From RYN-428 sp035551995 (GTDB taxonomy: Bacteria > Planctomycetota > Phycisphaerae > Tepidisphaerales > Tepidisphaeraceae): DNA of 64,000 bases. The stretch is from assembly GCA_035551995.1 (NCBI GenBank), contig DASZME010000025.1, positions 186,001-250,000 of the forward strand, in the 5' to 3' direction. Both the position numbers and the translations under genes were made by a program. The notes under the pieces are model-generated. The model was not told the DNA's origin, searched no databases, and saw only the letters and a program-made list of their open reading frames with translations. Below are positions 43,146 through 52,724 of the stretch, one piece after another; the stretch's first letter is position 1; the number at the start of each line of letters is the position of its first letter.

Positions 43146-43985
43146 TTATGCCGCTCCCAGCCCCGAGCGCTGAGCCGGCGCCACCGATGGGTCTACGGGC
43201 GCGCCGCCGGCCTGCGATTGGGGAGCCTCCGCCGGCGTCGGGGGCAATTTCACCGGGTCCGATCCCCGGGGGGACAACACGCCGCCGCTAATGAGCAGTC
43301 GCATCGCTTCTTCCACGCTTAACGGCAAATCGATGACCGTCTCCCGCGCGACGACCACGACATAACCGGAAAACGCCGTCGGCGACGACGGAATAAAAAT
43401 CGTGACCATTTCCTGACCCAGCGAGTCGGTCAGCGGCCCAACGCCCGCGGCGCCGGTCACCAGCCCGATCGACCAGACGCCCTTTGCGTGCGGTTCCACC
43501 GCCACCACCCGGCTGGTTTGGAACTGGCCGGAACGCTCGGCGAGGAGAAAATCAGTCACTTGTTTCACCGCCGGGTAAATGGCCCGCACGAGCGGAATGC
43601 GCATGACCGTCAATTCCGCGAGCCGGTAAAGCTGACGCCCGATAAAATTGCCGACAAACACCCCCAGGACGTACACCACCAGGATCGCCAGGCCTACGCC
43701 GACGACGCGCGTCTGAATCAGATCTTCGCTCCAATAGCGATTGATATAACCGGCCGGCGGAAACCCGTGCCCGAAAGTCAGCCAGACCCACTTGACCACC
43801 AGTACCATGAACCGGCCGAGATTCTCCCAGAGGAAGTCCCAAACCTTGATGAGCACCCACAGCGTAATCAGCGTCGGCAGCAGGGCGGCAAGACCCCGAA
43901 CGAAAAAGCGGCGGAAATCCTGGAGAAAACCGATCCGGGGTCGTGGATCGGCGGCGTAATCGTAGATTTTGTCGCCTGGGTTCAC
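43146..43985 (-). CDS. DUF502 family membrane protein
   Basis: The 279-residue inner-membrane protein has two helices (about 28-48, LAALLPTLITLWVLIKVWDFLW, and 95-117, VGLAILVVYVLGVFVGNFIG). The DUF502 core is VMRIPLVRAIYPAVKQVTDFLLAE, FQTSRVVAVEPHAKGVWSIGLVTG and VTIFIPSSPTAFSGYVVVVARETVIDLPLSVEEAMRLLISGG. It ends in a Pro/Ala-rich tail. Function is unknown, although plant and cyanobacterial relatives exist. It heads the PTS/hpf gene group on the minus strand, about 140 bases before hpf. Confidence 0.9.
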   Translation of the reverse strand: MNPGDKIYDYAADPRPRIGFLQDFRRFFVRGLAALLPTLITLWVLIKVWDFLWENLGRFMVLVVKWVWLTFGHGFPPAGYINRYWSEDLIQTRVVGVGLAILVVYVLGVFVGNFIGRQLYRLAELTVMRIPLVRAIYPAVKQVTDFLLAERSGQFQTSRVVAVEPHAKGVWSIGLVTGAAGVGPLTDSLGQEMVTIFIPSSPTAFSGYVVVVARETVIDLPLSVEEAMRLLISGGVLSPRGSDPVKLPPTPAEAPQSQAGGAPVDPSVAPAQRSGLGAA

Positions 43986-44283
43986 CGCACACCTGGGTTT
44001 GCCGTTTCACGAGCGGCCATTCGCACTCGAGGCTCTCGCGATCACGAGGTGTTCCGCGCGGGATATAGCCTGACTCCCTGCGTCCGGCGGCGCGCATCGC
44101 GCGTCGTCGAACGATGGACGGAAAATCTCGTCCATTGCACGGTTTTACACGCTGGGAGATCGGGAATCAATCTCTGGACAGCAGGGAGCGCGCCACCGAT
44201 CGCCGGGCCGCGACAAAAATTACGGCGGAGGGGGGCTGGGGAGGAGAATTCTCGTCCCCGCCAAACTATGGTACGATTCTGCC
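43986..44283. other. Intergenic spacer between DUF502 and Gfo/Idh/MocA genes
   Basis: About 300 bases between divergent genes. It must hold two promoters. I see no clear repeat or RNA. Confidence 0.45.
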
Positions 44284-45318
44284 GTGACATCTGATCAACA
44301 TTTATCGGAAACGCCGGTTCCCGTCGCCGTCATCGGCTGCGGGAGAATGGGCCGCCTGCATGCGCGGGTCTATAGCCAGATGAAGCGGGTTCGGCTGGTC
44401 GGCGTCTACGACGTCAACGCAGACGCCGCCGAGGCGGCCGCGGAAACGTACGGTTGCCAGGCGTTCGGCGACCTGGACGCGCTTTTGGCGCAGGTCAAAG
44501 CGGTGACCATCGCCGTTCCCACCGCCTTTCACGCTCCGATCGCGGAGAAATGTCTGGCGATCGATTTGGCGTGCCTGGTGGAAAAGCCGCTCGCCAAGGA
44601 CGTGGCCGACGCGATGCGAATCAAAAGCGCCGCCGATCGTTCGAGCGCGGTCGTGCAAGTCGGGCATATCGAGCGATTCAATCCCGCGATCCGCGCGATG
44701 GAAAAACTGGAAATCCGTCCTCGTTTCATCGAAGTGACGCGAATTAGTCCGATGACGTTTCGCAGCATCGACGTGGGCGTCGTGCTGGACATGATGATTC
44801 ACGACATCGACATTGTCCTTCGCCTGGCCCGATCGAAAGTCGCCAAGGTGGACGCGGTGGGCGTCAGCGTGATCGGAGACGTGGAGGACATCTGCAACGC
44901 CCGCCTGACGTTTGAGAACGGATGCGTCGCCAACATCACCGCGTCGCGGTTGGCCATGAAGACCGAGCGACGGCTTCGCGTGTTCAGCCCCGACGCCTAC
45001 GTTTCGCTCGATTATCAGAAAAAGTATGGCATCGTCGCTCGCCGGGGCGGAAATCTCAATGCGATTCGGGATGCGGTGGCGAGAATTCGTTCCGGAGAAA
45101 TCGACGATATTTCGCAGCTCAATTTCGCGGACCTGGTGCAGGTGGAGGAGCTGCAGATCGATGATATCGAGCCGTTGCGAGCGGAATTAGAAGCATTTAT
45201 GGATGCCGTTACGACCGGATCCCCGCCGCCGGTAACGCTTGAAGATGGTTTGGCGGCGGTCGAGACGGCGACGCGGATCGTGCAATCGATCGCGCCGCAA
45301 TCCCTGGGGATATCATGA
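44284..45318 (+). CDS. Gfo/Idh/MocA-family dehydrogenase
   Basis: The 344-residue NAD(P)-dependent sugar dehydrogenase starts with GTG at 44284. The Rossmann motif is VAVIGCGRMGRLHARVY, the EKP motif is in CLVEKPLAKDVADAM, and the catalytic region is DMMIHDIDIVL. The segment SRLAMKTERRLRVFSPDAYVSLDYQKKYG is like UDP-GlcNAc 3-dehydrogenases (GnnA) that prepare amide-linked lipid A precursors, and GHIERFNPAI supports this subgroup. No lpx gene is next to it, so this substrate is a hypothesis. It stands alone, convergent with the pseudopilin gene. Confidence 0.85.
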   Translation: MTSDQHLSETPVPVAVIGCGRMGRLHARVYSQMKRVRLVGVYDVNADAAEAAAETYGCQAFGDLDALLAQVKAVTIAVPTAFHAPIAEKCLAIDLACLVEKPLAKDVADAMRIKSAADRSSAVVQVGHIERFNPAIRAMEKLEIRPRFIEVTRISPMTFRSIDVGVVLDMMIHDIDIVLRLARSKVAKVDAVGVSVIGDVEDICNARLTFENGCVANITASRLAMKTERRLRVFSPDAYVSLDYQKKYGIVARRGGNLNAIRDAVARIRSGEIDDISQLNFADLVQVEELQIDDIEPLRAELEAFMDAVTTGSPPPVTLEDGLAAVETATRIVQSIAPQSLGIS

Positions 45319-45383
45319 TGCGGTGAAACGAATAGATGACTGGTTCCGACGGACGGTTTGTATATCTTCTATTGACGAGAAGT

Positions 45384-46229
45384 CTAATAGGGGGTGTAAA
45401 TCACCGGGGCGGAATACATATTGTCATCGCCGTGGTCGAAATTCCCATCCGCGCCTGCCGATGCCCAAAAGGGACGATGATCGATCGAACGAACGAGCAT
45501 TCGTTGCGCCCACGGAACGCCGGAGACGACTGCGGTGGCCGGGACGACACCATTAGGCGGCTCGGTTCCGCCGATCCAGACGCCTGCCAGCCCGGCGGAG
45601 GGAACGTAGATAATCGGGTTTTTCCACCCGTCGACGACGATCAGGGTGTTGATGCCGCCGTTGAGCGTCGACGTCTGCGGCGCGAGGGATGGAAAGGTAT
45701 TACCCGTTTTTTGATCGGTATAGATCCCCGCATCGGGATCCTGCGGCATCAGCGCGGCGGTGGGTAGTTGCCCAATGGCTGTTTGGACCGCCGCGACCTG
45801 GGCATAGATTTGAATGATGGCGCTCGTATAGAGCACCTGCCGATTCTGCAACAGCGGCGGAGGTGGAGTCGCGGAATAGCCCAAATAAGGGGTTGAATAG
45901 CGATTCTGAGAGCCAACCGCCACGCTGCCCGGCGACCCCAAAACGGCGCCGGTGATATAGATCGGATTGGGCAGCGTCAAAACGGCGTTGGTCACAGGGG
46001 GCGGCGCGGGCGACGGCGTGGGTCCCTCGATCATATTCGTCGGAGAAACGAGTTCGAACTCGGCCTGGAGGGACGCCAGCAATTCCAATCGGGTCCGAGT
46101 GGTATTTTCGCTAGCCACCTTGTCAAGATGTTGATAGCCCAAAACCGCGAGGGTAATCAGCAACAGCATAATTCCAAGCACCACCATCAATTCGATCAAG
46201 GTGAAGCCGCGACGACGATTATGGGTCAT
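45384..46229 (-). CDS. Type IV pilin/pseudopilin-like protein
   Basis: The 281-residue protein has a class III signal, RRRGFTLIELMVVLGIMLLLITLAVLGYQ, to be cut by prepilin peptidase before Phe and methylated. A long N-terminal helix follows (to about 60). The mature globular part is Pro/Thr/Gly-rich with no large-scale match to known G or H pseudopilins. It includes IVVDGWKNPIIYVPSAGLAGVW and SAGADGNFDHGDDNMYS, where the acidic end recalls the calcium-binding loop of major pseudopilins. Planctomycetes have many DUF1559-like proteins; this one lacks the H-X9-DG tail. Likely part of a type II-like system elsewhere. Confidence 0.85.
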   Translation of the reverse strand: MTHNRRRGFTLIELMVVLGIMLLLITLAVLGYQHLDKVASENTTRTRLELLASLQAEFELVSPTNMIEGPTPSPAPPPVTNAVLTLPNPIYITGAVLGSPGSVAVGSQNRYSTPYLGYSATPPPPLLQNRQVLYTSAIIQIYAQVAAVQTAIGQLPTAALMPQDPDAGIYTDQKTGNTFPSLAPQTSTLNGGINTLIVVDGWKNPIIYVPSAGLAGVWIGGTEPPNGVVPATAVVSGVPWAQRMLVRSIDHRPFWASAGADGNFDHGDDNMYSAPVIYTPY

Positions 46230-46347
46230 GAAACACCTCTCGTTTTGGCGGATAGGGAGCCAACGAGCGCCAATGACGCCGTCATGGCGGCAAACCGTCT
46301 CCGCCGCGAAGTATATGCAATGTCCTGTCCGCCGATTTCATCTGAAT

Positions 46348-47724
46348 TTACCGCGACGCCACCCATCCGCGATAGCGCTGCATGACCATTTCCATGGCGG
46401 CGTCGCGCATATTCGGGTTTTCGCGAATGACGGCTTTTTGCACCAGCTCGCGCCGATGGACCTCGCGAAGCTTGGCGAACTGCTCTCGCCGCAGCGTTTC
46501 GCGGATATCATCCTGCACCTTTTGGCTCTCAAAGCTCTCGGTCTTGCCGATCCGCAGCTCTTCCAGCTTCGCCACAAAAAAGCCGTCCTGCCCCTTGTCG
46601 CGCGCATCGATCGGCTCGGTTACTTCGCCGGGTTTGAGATCCCACACCGCCTGCTCGACCTTCTCCACCGCATAGGCGCCTTTTTCCATCCATCCTTTGT
46701 CGTCGCCGACGGCGCCTTTGCTGTGCATGAGGCCGGCGTCGTCGTTGACCCGAGAGGCCAGGTCCGCGAAATCAGCCCCGGCTTTGGCCGGTTCATACAC
46801 CTGGCGACGCGCTTTGTCTAACGCCGCCTCACGTCCGCCGGTGGCTTGAGAACTGATGAAGATCACTCTGAACCTCGCCGCCGACGCCGTCTGATATCGG
46901 CGGATACTCGCCTGGTAATAATCGCGCATGTCCTGCGCCGAAACCTGGATGAGCGGGAAGATTTTTCTCTGATAATACAGCCGCGTTAGATTGATGCGAT
47001 ATTGCTGGCGGACCAGGTCGTCAAAATCCTGCCCGTCTTCCTTGGCCCGCTGTCGGGCGAGCGCCTCGGATCCGCCGGCCTTGCGAACCTGCTCCTTGCG
47101 CCATTCGCCGGTGACCATTTTGGCGATCTGCTCGTCTCCCTTTTCCAGCGCCCGCTGCGCCGCGGCGAATTCCAAATCGTTCTCGATAAAATCGCGAATC
47201 TGCTTGCCGACCAGATCTTCGGCCACCGCGCGAAAGTGCGCTTCATCGCCGGAACGCGCCTCGGCTTGCAGCGCGCGATCCACCGTATCGATCACCTTGT
47301 CCGCATAGATCGGCTCCCCGTTCACCACCGCCAGCACGCTTCCCACCCATTGCCATTGTCCGGTACTGTCTCCCGGCGCCGCCGGTTTAACCGGCGTAAC
47401 GGAAGGCCCGACGTCCTCCGACGCGGCTGCGCCGGGCGGAGTGGCCACCTGCGTCGCCGGCGCGCGAACTTCCTCGCGCACGGTTTTGGAAATATGAATT
47501 TGATCCGACAACTCGGGTTTAACCGGCCGATGCTGGGCATCATAAACCAGCGGTCCGGAATGATCGATCGGCTCGCCCGCTCCCGGCCCGGCTGTTGACC
47601 GATTGGCCACGAACGCATCCGCCGGCAGCATCGGCGCCGGTTGGACCACGCCGCATCCGCTCAGGCCCGCCGCCGCCGCGCCCACCAGAATCGCACCCGC
47701 GATGCCGGCAATGGGTTTTTTCAT
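46348..47724 (-). CDS. PpiC-type peptidyl-prolyl isomerase lipoprotein (SurA/PrsA-like)
   Basis: The 458-residue foldase starts MKKPIAGIAGAILVG, with the lipobox GLSGC. I chose this ATG because AAGGAATTT precedes it and the signal follows at once; the frame opens back to 47892. A Pro-rich linker (about 30-130) leads to a SurA-N-like helical region (about 140-300), the PpiC rotamase domain (about 310-410; RVIFISSQ, ADFADLASRVNDDAG, GAVGDDKGWMEKGAY, VWDLKPGEVTEPIDARD, GFFVAKLEE) and a C-terminal helix. Such proteins help outer-membrane or secreted proteins fold in the periplasm. Confidence 0.9.
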   Translation of the reverse strand: MKKPIAGIAGAILVGAAAAGLSGCGVVQPAPMLPADAFVANRSTAGPGAGEPIDHSGPLVYDAQHRPVKPELSDQIHISKTVREEVRAPATQVATPPGAAASEDVGPSVTPVKPAAPGDSTGQWQWVGSVLAVVNGEPIYADKVIDTVDRALQAEARSGDEAHFRAVAEDLVGKQIRDFIENDLEFAAAQRALEKGDEQIAKMVTGEWRKEQVRKAGGSEALARQRAKEDGQDFDDLVRQQYRINLTRLYYQRKIFPLIQVSAQDMRDYYQASIRRYQTASAARFRVIFISSQATGGREAALDKARRQVYEPAKAGADFADLASRVNDDAGLMHSKGAVGDDKGWMEKGAYAVEKVEQAVWDLKPGEVTEPIDARDKGQDGFFVAKLEELRIGKTESFESQKVQDDIRETLRREQFAKLREVHRRELVQKAVIRENPNMRDAAMEMVMQRYRGWVASR

Positions 47725-48158
47725 AAATTCCTTCATCCTTTGAAGCGCCTGCCGATTTCTCCACCTGAAATTCCGGATCGGAGATTTTGAACGATGCCCA
47801 AATGAACTTGCGCGATGACGCGCACTACTCCCTCGCCCGCTAATCCCGCAGAGGGTCGGGGAGAGGGTTTTTTGAAACGATGCAAGTCGCATAAAATCCG
47901 CGAACTGTCAAAAAAACCCTCACCCCGCCCTCTCCCGGAGTACCGGGCGAGGGAGTACAGCGCGAAATCGCGCAAGGCTATCCAGCGCCGGCGTCGCGAT
48001 CGCATCCCGGCTTAGAAAATACGACCACGACGCATGCGCCGCTTATTAACGTCTCCACGATCCGCCATTTCAAAGAATGCAGCGGCGCAACCATCGCGAT
48101 CGCTCCGTTTATTTTATACCCGCGAAGCCCGATTTGGGGAACCGATCCGCTTTTTGCC
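47725..48158. other. Spacer between foldase and permease genes with a large hairpin
   Basis: This 434-base stretch holds the large hairpin listed next and no supported gene. It lies upstream of the foldase (47724) and downstream of the permease stop (48159), both on the minus strand. Confidence 0.5.
47825..47957. repeat. Large inverted repeat (CTCTCCC/GAGGG type)
   Basis: The left arm, from ACTCCCTCGCCCG to GGGAGAGGGTTTTTTGAAAC, is mirrored by an arm from GTCAAAAAAACCCTC to CGGGCGAGGGAGTAC, with about 30 bases between. A related half copy is at 60427-60572. This kind of element occurs in spacers of many GC-rich genomes and can act as a terminator. Confidence 0.7.
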
Positions 48159-49946
48159 TCACACGCGAAAAAGGGTTCCCATTTTCTTCCCGAGCATCGA
48201 GCTGGCCGCCAGGATCGTCAGCATTAACAGGACCATCGCCCACACGCCCAGGGCGCTGGCGATATACAAACCGTCCCCCAGCCGCTGCGATAAATCGAGA
48301 ATCGCCTTGGTGATCGGATAAAAACTCACCCGCTGCGCCAGGATCAGCGAATCGCTTACTTCAAGCATCGCAAACGCAAACGCCAGCAACGCGCCGGCGA
48401 TCAGATTGGCTGCGATGAGCGGAAGCGTAATCTTCCAAAACACGGTCCATTTTCCCGCCCCGAGATTCGCCGCCGCCAGTTCCAGATCGCGCGGCGTCTG
48501 CTGCAAACCCGCAACCGCCGACCGAACGACATACGGCAATCGTCTCGCCGCATAAGCGACGATCAGCATGAACGTCGGGTACTCGACCACGTTCAGGAAT
48601 TTCCAGGTATGCTCGCCGAATCGGCGCTTGATCGAAACGCCGATCGCCAGATACCCAAACGCCAGCACCAGGCCCGGCGCCGCCAATGGGAGCATGCACA
48701 ACGAATCGATAATCCCCCGCCCCGGCAAATTACTGCGGACGATCACGATCGCCGCGCAAAGGCCCACCGCCAGCGCGACGCACATGGCTCCGCCGGCGTA
48801 TTTGATCGAATTCAATACGCTGGGCAGCGCGATCTCGTCCACCAGCGCCGCACGGTAATGGTTCAGCGTCCAGTGCGCCGGCAGAATCGATTTGTACCAT
48901 CCCCCGACCGCGCTAAAACTGGTGATGATCACCGCGATGTGCGGCAGCGCCGCCAGCAGCACAACGCCCCCGACGGCGCTCAGCGCCAGCGCCGCCTTCC
49001 AACCCCCAAGCGGCGCCGCCGTCGCCGCGATCGACGCCCGCGTGCTGGCGGTGTCGTACGGACGGCCCAGCAGCGCTTTGCCGACGACGTACAACGCCGC
49101 CGATGCCGTCAGCATCACCACCACCAGCGCGTACGCCAGCGGATTGGACGCCACGTCGGTAATCTGCTTGAACACCTGCACCGGCGTGATCGTGTAGTAG
49201 TCGAACATCAACGGCGTGCCGAGCTCGGTGAAGCTCCAAATCATCACCAGCGTACACCCCGCGAACAATCCCGGCCGAACCAGCGGAAACGTGACCCGGC
49301 GAAACACCGTCCATCGCCGGGCCCCCAGGTTTGCCGCCGCCTGCGTCATCGCCGGATCGATGTTCGCCAGCGCCGCCTGAAGATTCAGCAGCATGATCGG
49401 ATAAAGCCCCAGCGCCTCGACGATCACGATCCCCGCCAGCCGATAATGTCCCATCCAATCGATCCCCAGCGGCCCCGCGCCGACCATTCGGCTCACCGGT
49501 CCATATCGACCCAGCGCCATCCGCACCCCGATCGCCCCCACAAACGGCGGCAACACCAGCGGCGCCAGCAGCAATCCCGACATCAATTTGCGCAACGGAA
49601 ATTCATATCGAACGGTCAACACCGCCATCGGCAGCGATATCAACGCCGTCGCCGTCGTTACGCAGACCGCGACGATCGCCGCGTTAATCAGCCCGCGCAC
49701 GAGCAGCGGATCGCGAAAGATCAGCGCGACATATTCCCCCGTCAATCGTCCATCGCCACGCGTAAACCCCGTCGCAACGATCTGCACGATCGGCCAGATC
49801 AGGAAGACCGCAAAAAAAACATACAGTCCCGCCGCCATCAGGATGTGCGCCGGTTTATGCCGGCCGATCGACGGGAAACCGCCGCGTCGCTTGGCTCGTC
49901 CCGGCGGCGTCGATGGCGATTTGATTGCATCATCCACATTTGCCAT
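48159..49946 (-). CDS. Fe(III)-type ABC transporter permease, two fused halves
   Basis: The 595-residue permease has about 12 membrane helices in two homologous halves, like FbpB/SfuB. Each has the inner-membrane EAA loop: AAANLGARRWTVFRRVTFPLVRPG in the first half and AAANLGAGKWTVFWKITLPLIAANL in the second. The start at 49946 is chosen; an upstream GTG at 50015 is possible. It is the last gene of an ATPase-binding protein-permease set, about 140 bases after the binding-protein gene. The ligand is likely iron by family, but not proven. Confidence 0.9.
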   Translation of the reverse strand: MANVDDAIKSPSTPPGRAKRRGGFPSIGRHKPAHILMAAGLYVFFAVFLIWPIVQIVATGFTRGDGRLTGEYVALIFRDPLLVRGLINAAIVAVCVTTATALISLPMAVLTVRYEFPLRKLMSGLLLAPLVLPPFVGAIGVRMALGRYGPVSRMVGAGPLGIDWMGHYRLAGIVIVEALGLYPIMLLNLQAALANIDPAMTQAAANLGARRWTVFRRVTFPLVRPGLFAGCTLVMIWSFTELGTPLMFDYYTITPVQVFKQITDVASNPLAYALVVVMLTASAALYVVGKALLGRPYDTASTRASIAATAAPLGGWKAALALSAVGGVVLLAALPHIAVIITSFSAVGGWYKSILPAHWTLNHYRAALVDEIALPSVLNSIKYAGGAMCVALAVGLCAAIVIVRSNLPGRGIIDSLCMLPLAAPGLVLAFGYLAIGVSIKRRFGEHTWKFLNVVEYPTFMLIVAYAARRLPYVVRSAVAGLQQTPRDLELAAANLGAGKWTVFWKITLPLIAANLIAGALLAFAFAMLEVSDSLILAQRVSFYPITKAILDLSQRLGDGLYIASALGVWAMVLLMLTILAASSMLGKKMGTLFRV

Positions 49947-50082
49947 AATAGTCGGATTCCGCGTCGCGACAATAAAAGCGTGTTTCGCTGAGTCGTCCGC
50001 CGCCGCCACGCTCACTGCTCCAATGAGAAACGCTCATGGTCGAGGTATTTTCTCCGGGGATGAACTTCGGCGTCTGGTCCCG

Positions 50083-51648
50083 TCAGCCTTCGTTCGCTTG
50101 CGCTTCTCTTTGCACCCGGCGATAATGTCTTCGAAACGTCTTTGCCCATTCGATCTGTTCATTCGCCCGCCACAGGTCTAAGTCGCCGTGCGACTCCTCC
50201 AGCCGTTTTCGTTCGGCGCGGAGATCTCCCACGTCGGACATTTCGATGGGAATGTCGGCAAGTCGATCGATCAGCCTCCGTCGCCGCGCGGGATCATGGA
50301 CGGCGAGGATTGCCGCGTAGGCGTCGCGCAGCGCATCGCGGCCGTCGATCCACGCGGCGACCCAGATGGGCCGGGTGTCGCTGAATAACGTCATCCATGC
50401 GCCGCGCTGATTGAATCCACCGGCGGTCAGTAAAGGGTCGCCGTGGTCGGCCCAGTCGGTTTGATCGGCGTACAGGTCGTGACGGATCGGCATCCTCCGC
50501 AGGCTCCTGTCGATCGGCCCGCCGGGCGTATGGGCCTTGAGAATCCACAGCCGTTGCCCCTGCGGCGACAAAAGAAATTCGATGAAGTGATTCGCCAACT
50601 CGAGCGCCCGGCCCTGTGTCCCGGCAAGAATGGCGACCGGATCGGGCGTGACGGCGGTGACGCCGACGGGAGCGAAATACCGGATTCGATCGGGCCCGGC
50701 GCTCTCCTCGGTGACGCGGGCGTAAAAATCGATCGACATTCCCGCCGCCGCTTCCCCGCGCGAGACGTCCATCGGAACGATCGTCGATGAATCGGTGAAG
50801 TATCGCGTGTTGGCCGCGATCTTCAGCAACTCGGCCATCCCAGCTTTCCACCCGCCGGCGATCGCCGCGCGATACTCGGCGTTTTCCGACAGCGCCGCCT
50901 TGGCCAACTCTCTTAATTCCGGGTTGCGCGCGAAGACAAGCGTTTCGGCTTCGGCCATCTTGCGCTGGATGACCATCTGATACGCCACCGCCGACGAACC
51001 GGCATGGGCCGGATCGGCCATCGCCACAAAACCGGCGAGTTTCGGATCGGTCAGATTGCTCCACCCGTGTTCGGGCGACGGATCGGGCAGACCCAGGGCG
51101 CGATATACATCGGGATTGTAGCAAATGCCGAAACTCGACAGGCAGACTCCGATCCATAGCGGGGTCGGCGTGCCGTCCGGCGCCGCTGTAGCGTCGTACA
51201 GCTTCACGCCCGCCAGCGCCGGCTGGGGAAACGCGCGGCGAAACTCGGCGGCCATTTCCGGCGTGAAATGAATCGGCTGAAGAATCCCAAGCGGCTTGAG
51301 TTCCTGATCGACGAAATAGTCCCCGCCGCCCCATACCACCGAAATATCCGCTGAAAAATGCCCTTCGGACCTATTGCGATACGTCGAGTCCAATTGTCGC
51401 TTGATGTCGCTCGTACCGCCGGGCGTGAGGAGGTCGAGCGCGACGGCACGGCCATAATGAATCCGATGCCATTCGCCAAACGCCCGGGCGAATTCCCGGC
51501 GAATGTCCTGGTTGTGCGGCGTGATGACGACCAGGCGCTCCGCGGACGATCCTTTGAATTCGTCCCCTTCATTCGGCGCCAGTGCCCGGCGCACGACAAA
51601 CGGCACGGCCAAAACCAGGGCGATCAAAATGAGAAACGCGTAACGCAT
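50083..51648 (-). CDS. Periplasmic solute-binding protein of the iron/spermidine ABC group
   Basis: The 521-residue protein has an uncleaved-looking N-terminal helix (MRYAFLILIALVLAVPFVVRR). The binding fold has LVVITPHNQDIRREFARAF, SADISVVWGGGDYFVDQE, WIGVCLSSFGICYNPDVYRALGL, GFVAMADPAHAGSSAVAYQMV and a hinge region with GEAAAGMSIDFYARV. The end (about 440-521) is a charged helical extension, making it longer than FbpA (about 340). It starts about 18 bases past the ATPase stop; an alternative GTG at 51669 overlaps that stop. A membrane-anchored binding protein suits a Gram-negative with sparse periplasm. Confidence 0.88.
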   Translation of the reverse strand: MRYAFLILIALVLAVPFVVRRALAPNEGDEFKGSSAERLVVITPHNQDIRREFARAFGEWHRIHYGRAVALDLLTPGGTSDIKRQLDSTYRNRSEGHFSADISVVWGGGDYFVDQELKPLGILQPIHFTPEMAAEFRRAFPQPALAGVKLYDATAAPDGTPTPLWIGVCLSSFGICYNPDVYRALGLPDPSPEHGWSNLTDPKLAGFVAMADPAHAGSSAVAYQMVIQRKMAEAETLVFARNPELRELAKAALSENAEYRAAIAGGWKAGMAELLKIAANTRYFTDSSTIVPMDVSRGEAAAGMSIDFYARVTEESAGPDRIRYFAPVGVTAVTPDPVAILAGTQGRALELANHFIEFLLSPQGQRLWILKAHTPGGPIDRSLRRMPIRHDLYADQTDWADHGDPLLTAGGFNQRGAWMTLFSDTRPIWVAAWIDGRDALRDAYAAILAVHDPARRRRLIDRLADIPIEMSDVGDLRAERKRLEESHGDLDLWRANEQIEWAKTFRRHYRRVQREAQANEG

Positions 51649-51665
51649 GTGAAAAAATTCCGCCG

Positions 51666-52724
51666 TCACTCCGGCAACACCACCACGTCCGCCGGATCAA
51701 ATTCCACCGCCAGCTCCGCCGGCGTTTGCCACAGCGGCGGCGCGACGACCACCTTCAGCCGCACCGCGTTCACCTGCAAAACGTGTTCGCTGCTATCGCC
51801 CAGGAACACCGTCTCCACGACGGCGCCGACCAGGCGATTGAAGCCGCCCATCGGCGTCAACTGCGGTTGGTTGGTCATCTTCATCCGCTCGGGCCGGATG
51901 CTGAGAATGACTTTCGGCCCCGCCGCGGAGCCTTTCGCGGAGATGACGCCGGCCGGCGTTTCGATTTCCATGTTCTCCCCTTGCCGGCCCCGCACCGTCC
52001 CGGGAAGGAGGTTGGTGGCTCCCATGAAATCGGCCACGAAACTGGTCAGCGGCCGAAGGTAAACCTCGGCCGGCGAGCCGACCTGCACCAGCTTTCCGTC
52101 CTTCAAAATCGCGATTCGATCGGCGACGCTCATCGCCTCTTTCTGATCGTGGGTCACGTAGATTGTCGTGAACCCCGCCGACTTGCAGATTCGGCGGATT
52201 TCGCCGCGCATCTCCAGCCGCAGTTTCGTATCCAGATTGCTCAGCGGCTCGTCAAGTAAAAGACAGTCCGGCTGAACCGCAAGCGCCCGGGCCAGCGCAA
52301 CCCGCTGCTGCTGGCCGCCGGAAAGCTGGTTCGGCTTTTTTTCCGAGTACGCCTGCATCCGGACCAGTTTCAAAACGTCGTCAACGCGTCTGTTGCGTTC
52401 GGCTGGCGGAATCCCGCGCACGTTCAACCCGAATCGCACGTTTTCGAGCACGCTCATATGCGGCCACAGCGCATAGCCCTGGAAGCACATCACGGCGTTG
52501 CGATGTGCGGTATCCAGATCGGTTACGTCGCGCTGATTAAAAAAAATACGTCCCGCGCTTGGATCGCCCAGGCCGGCGATCAGCCGCAATAAGGTGGTTT
52601 TTCCGCATCCGCTGGGACCGAGCAGAAAGAAAAGTTCGCCGCCGGCGATTTCGAGGTTGATGTCGGAAAGGGCGACGGCGCCGCCGAATCGCTTGCCGAT
52701 CTGCTGGAGCCGCACCGATGTCAT
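51666..52724 (-). CDS. ABC transporter ATPase, FbpC/PotA type
   Basis: This 352-residue ATPase drives the transporter. It has Walker A GPSGCGKTT, Q-loop CFQGYALWPHMSV, signature LSGGQQQRVALARALA, Walker B CLLLDEPLSNLD and switch His THDQKEAM. The C-terminal TOBE domain (about 250-352; MGATNLLPGTVRG, ILSIRPERMKM) is typical for iron, spermidine and sugar importers. ATG at 52724 is taken; the frame continues up to 52811. It is the first gene of the three-gene transporter and is divergent from the HEXXH protein. Confidence 0.93.
   Translation of the reverse strand: MTSVRLQQIGKRFGGAVALSDINLEIAGGELFFLLGPSGCGKTTLLRLIAGLGDPSAGRIFFNQRDVTDLDTAHRNAVMCFQGYALWPHMSVLENVRFGLNVRGIPPAERNRRVDDVLKLVRMQAYSEKKPNQLSGGQQQRVALARALAVQPDCLLLDEPLSNLDTKLRLEMRGEIRRICKSAGFTTIYVTHDQKEAMSVADRIAILKDGKLVQVGSPAEVYLRPLTSFVADFMGATNLLPGTVRGRQGENMEIETPAGVISAKGSAAGPKVILSIRPERMKMTNQPQLTPMGGFNRLVGAVVETVFLGDSSEHVLQVNAVRLKVVVAPPLWQTPAELAVEFDPADVVVLPE

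Noticed and set aside
48609..49991. Long plus-strand frame opposite the permease (460 codons)
   Set aside because: It is an Arg/His/Gln-rich shadow of the permease gene, without start context.
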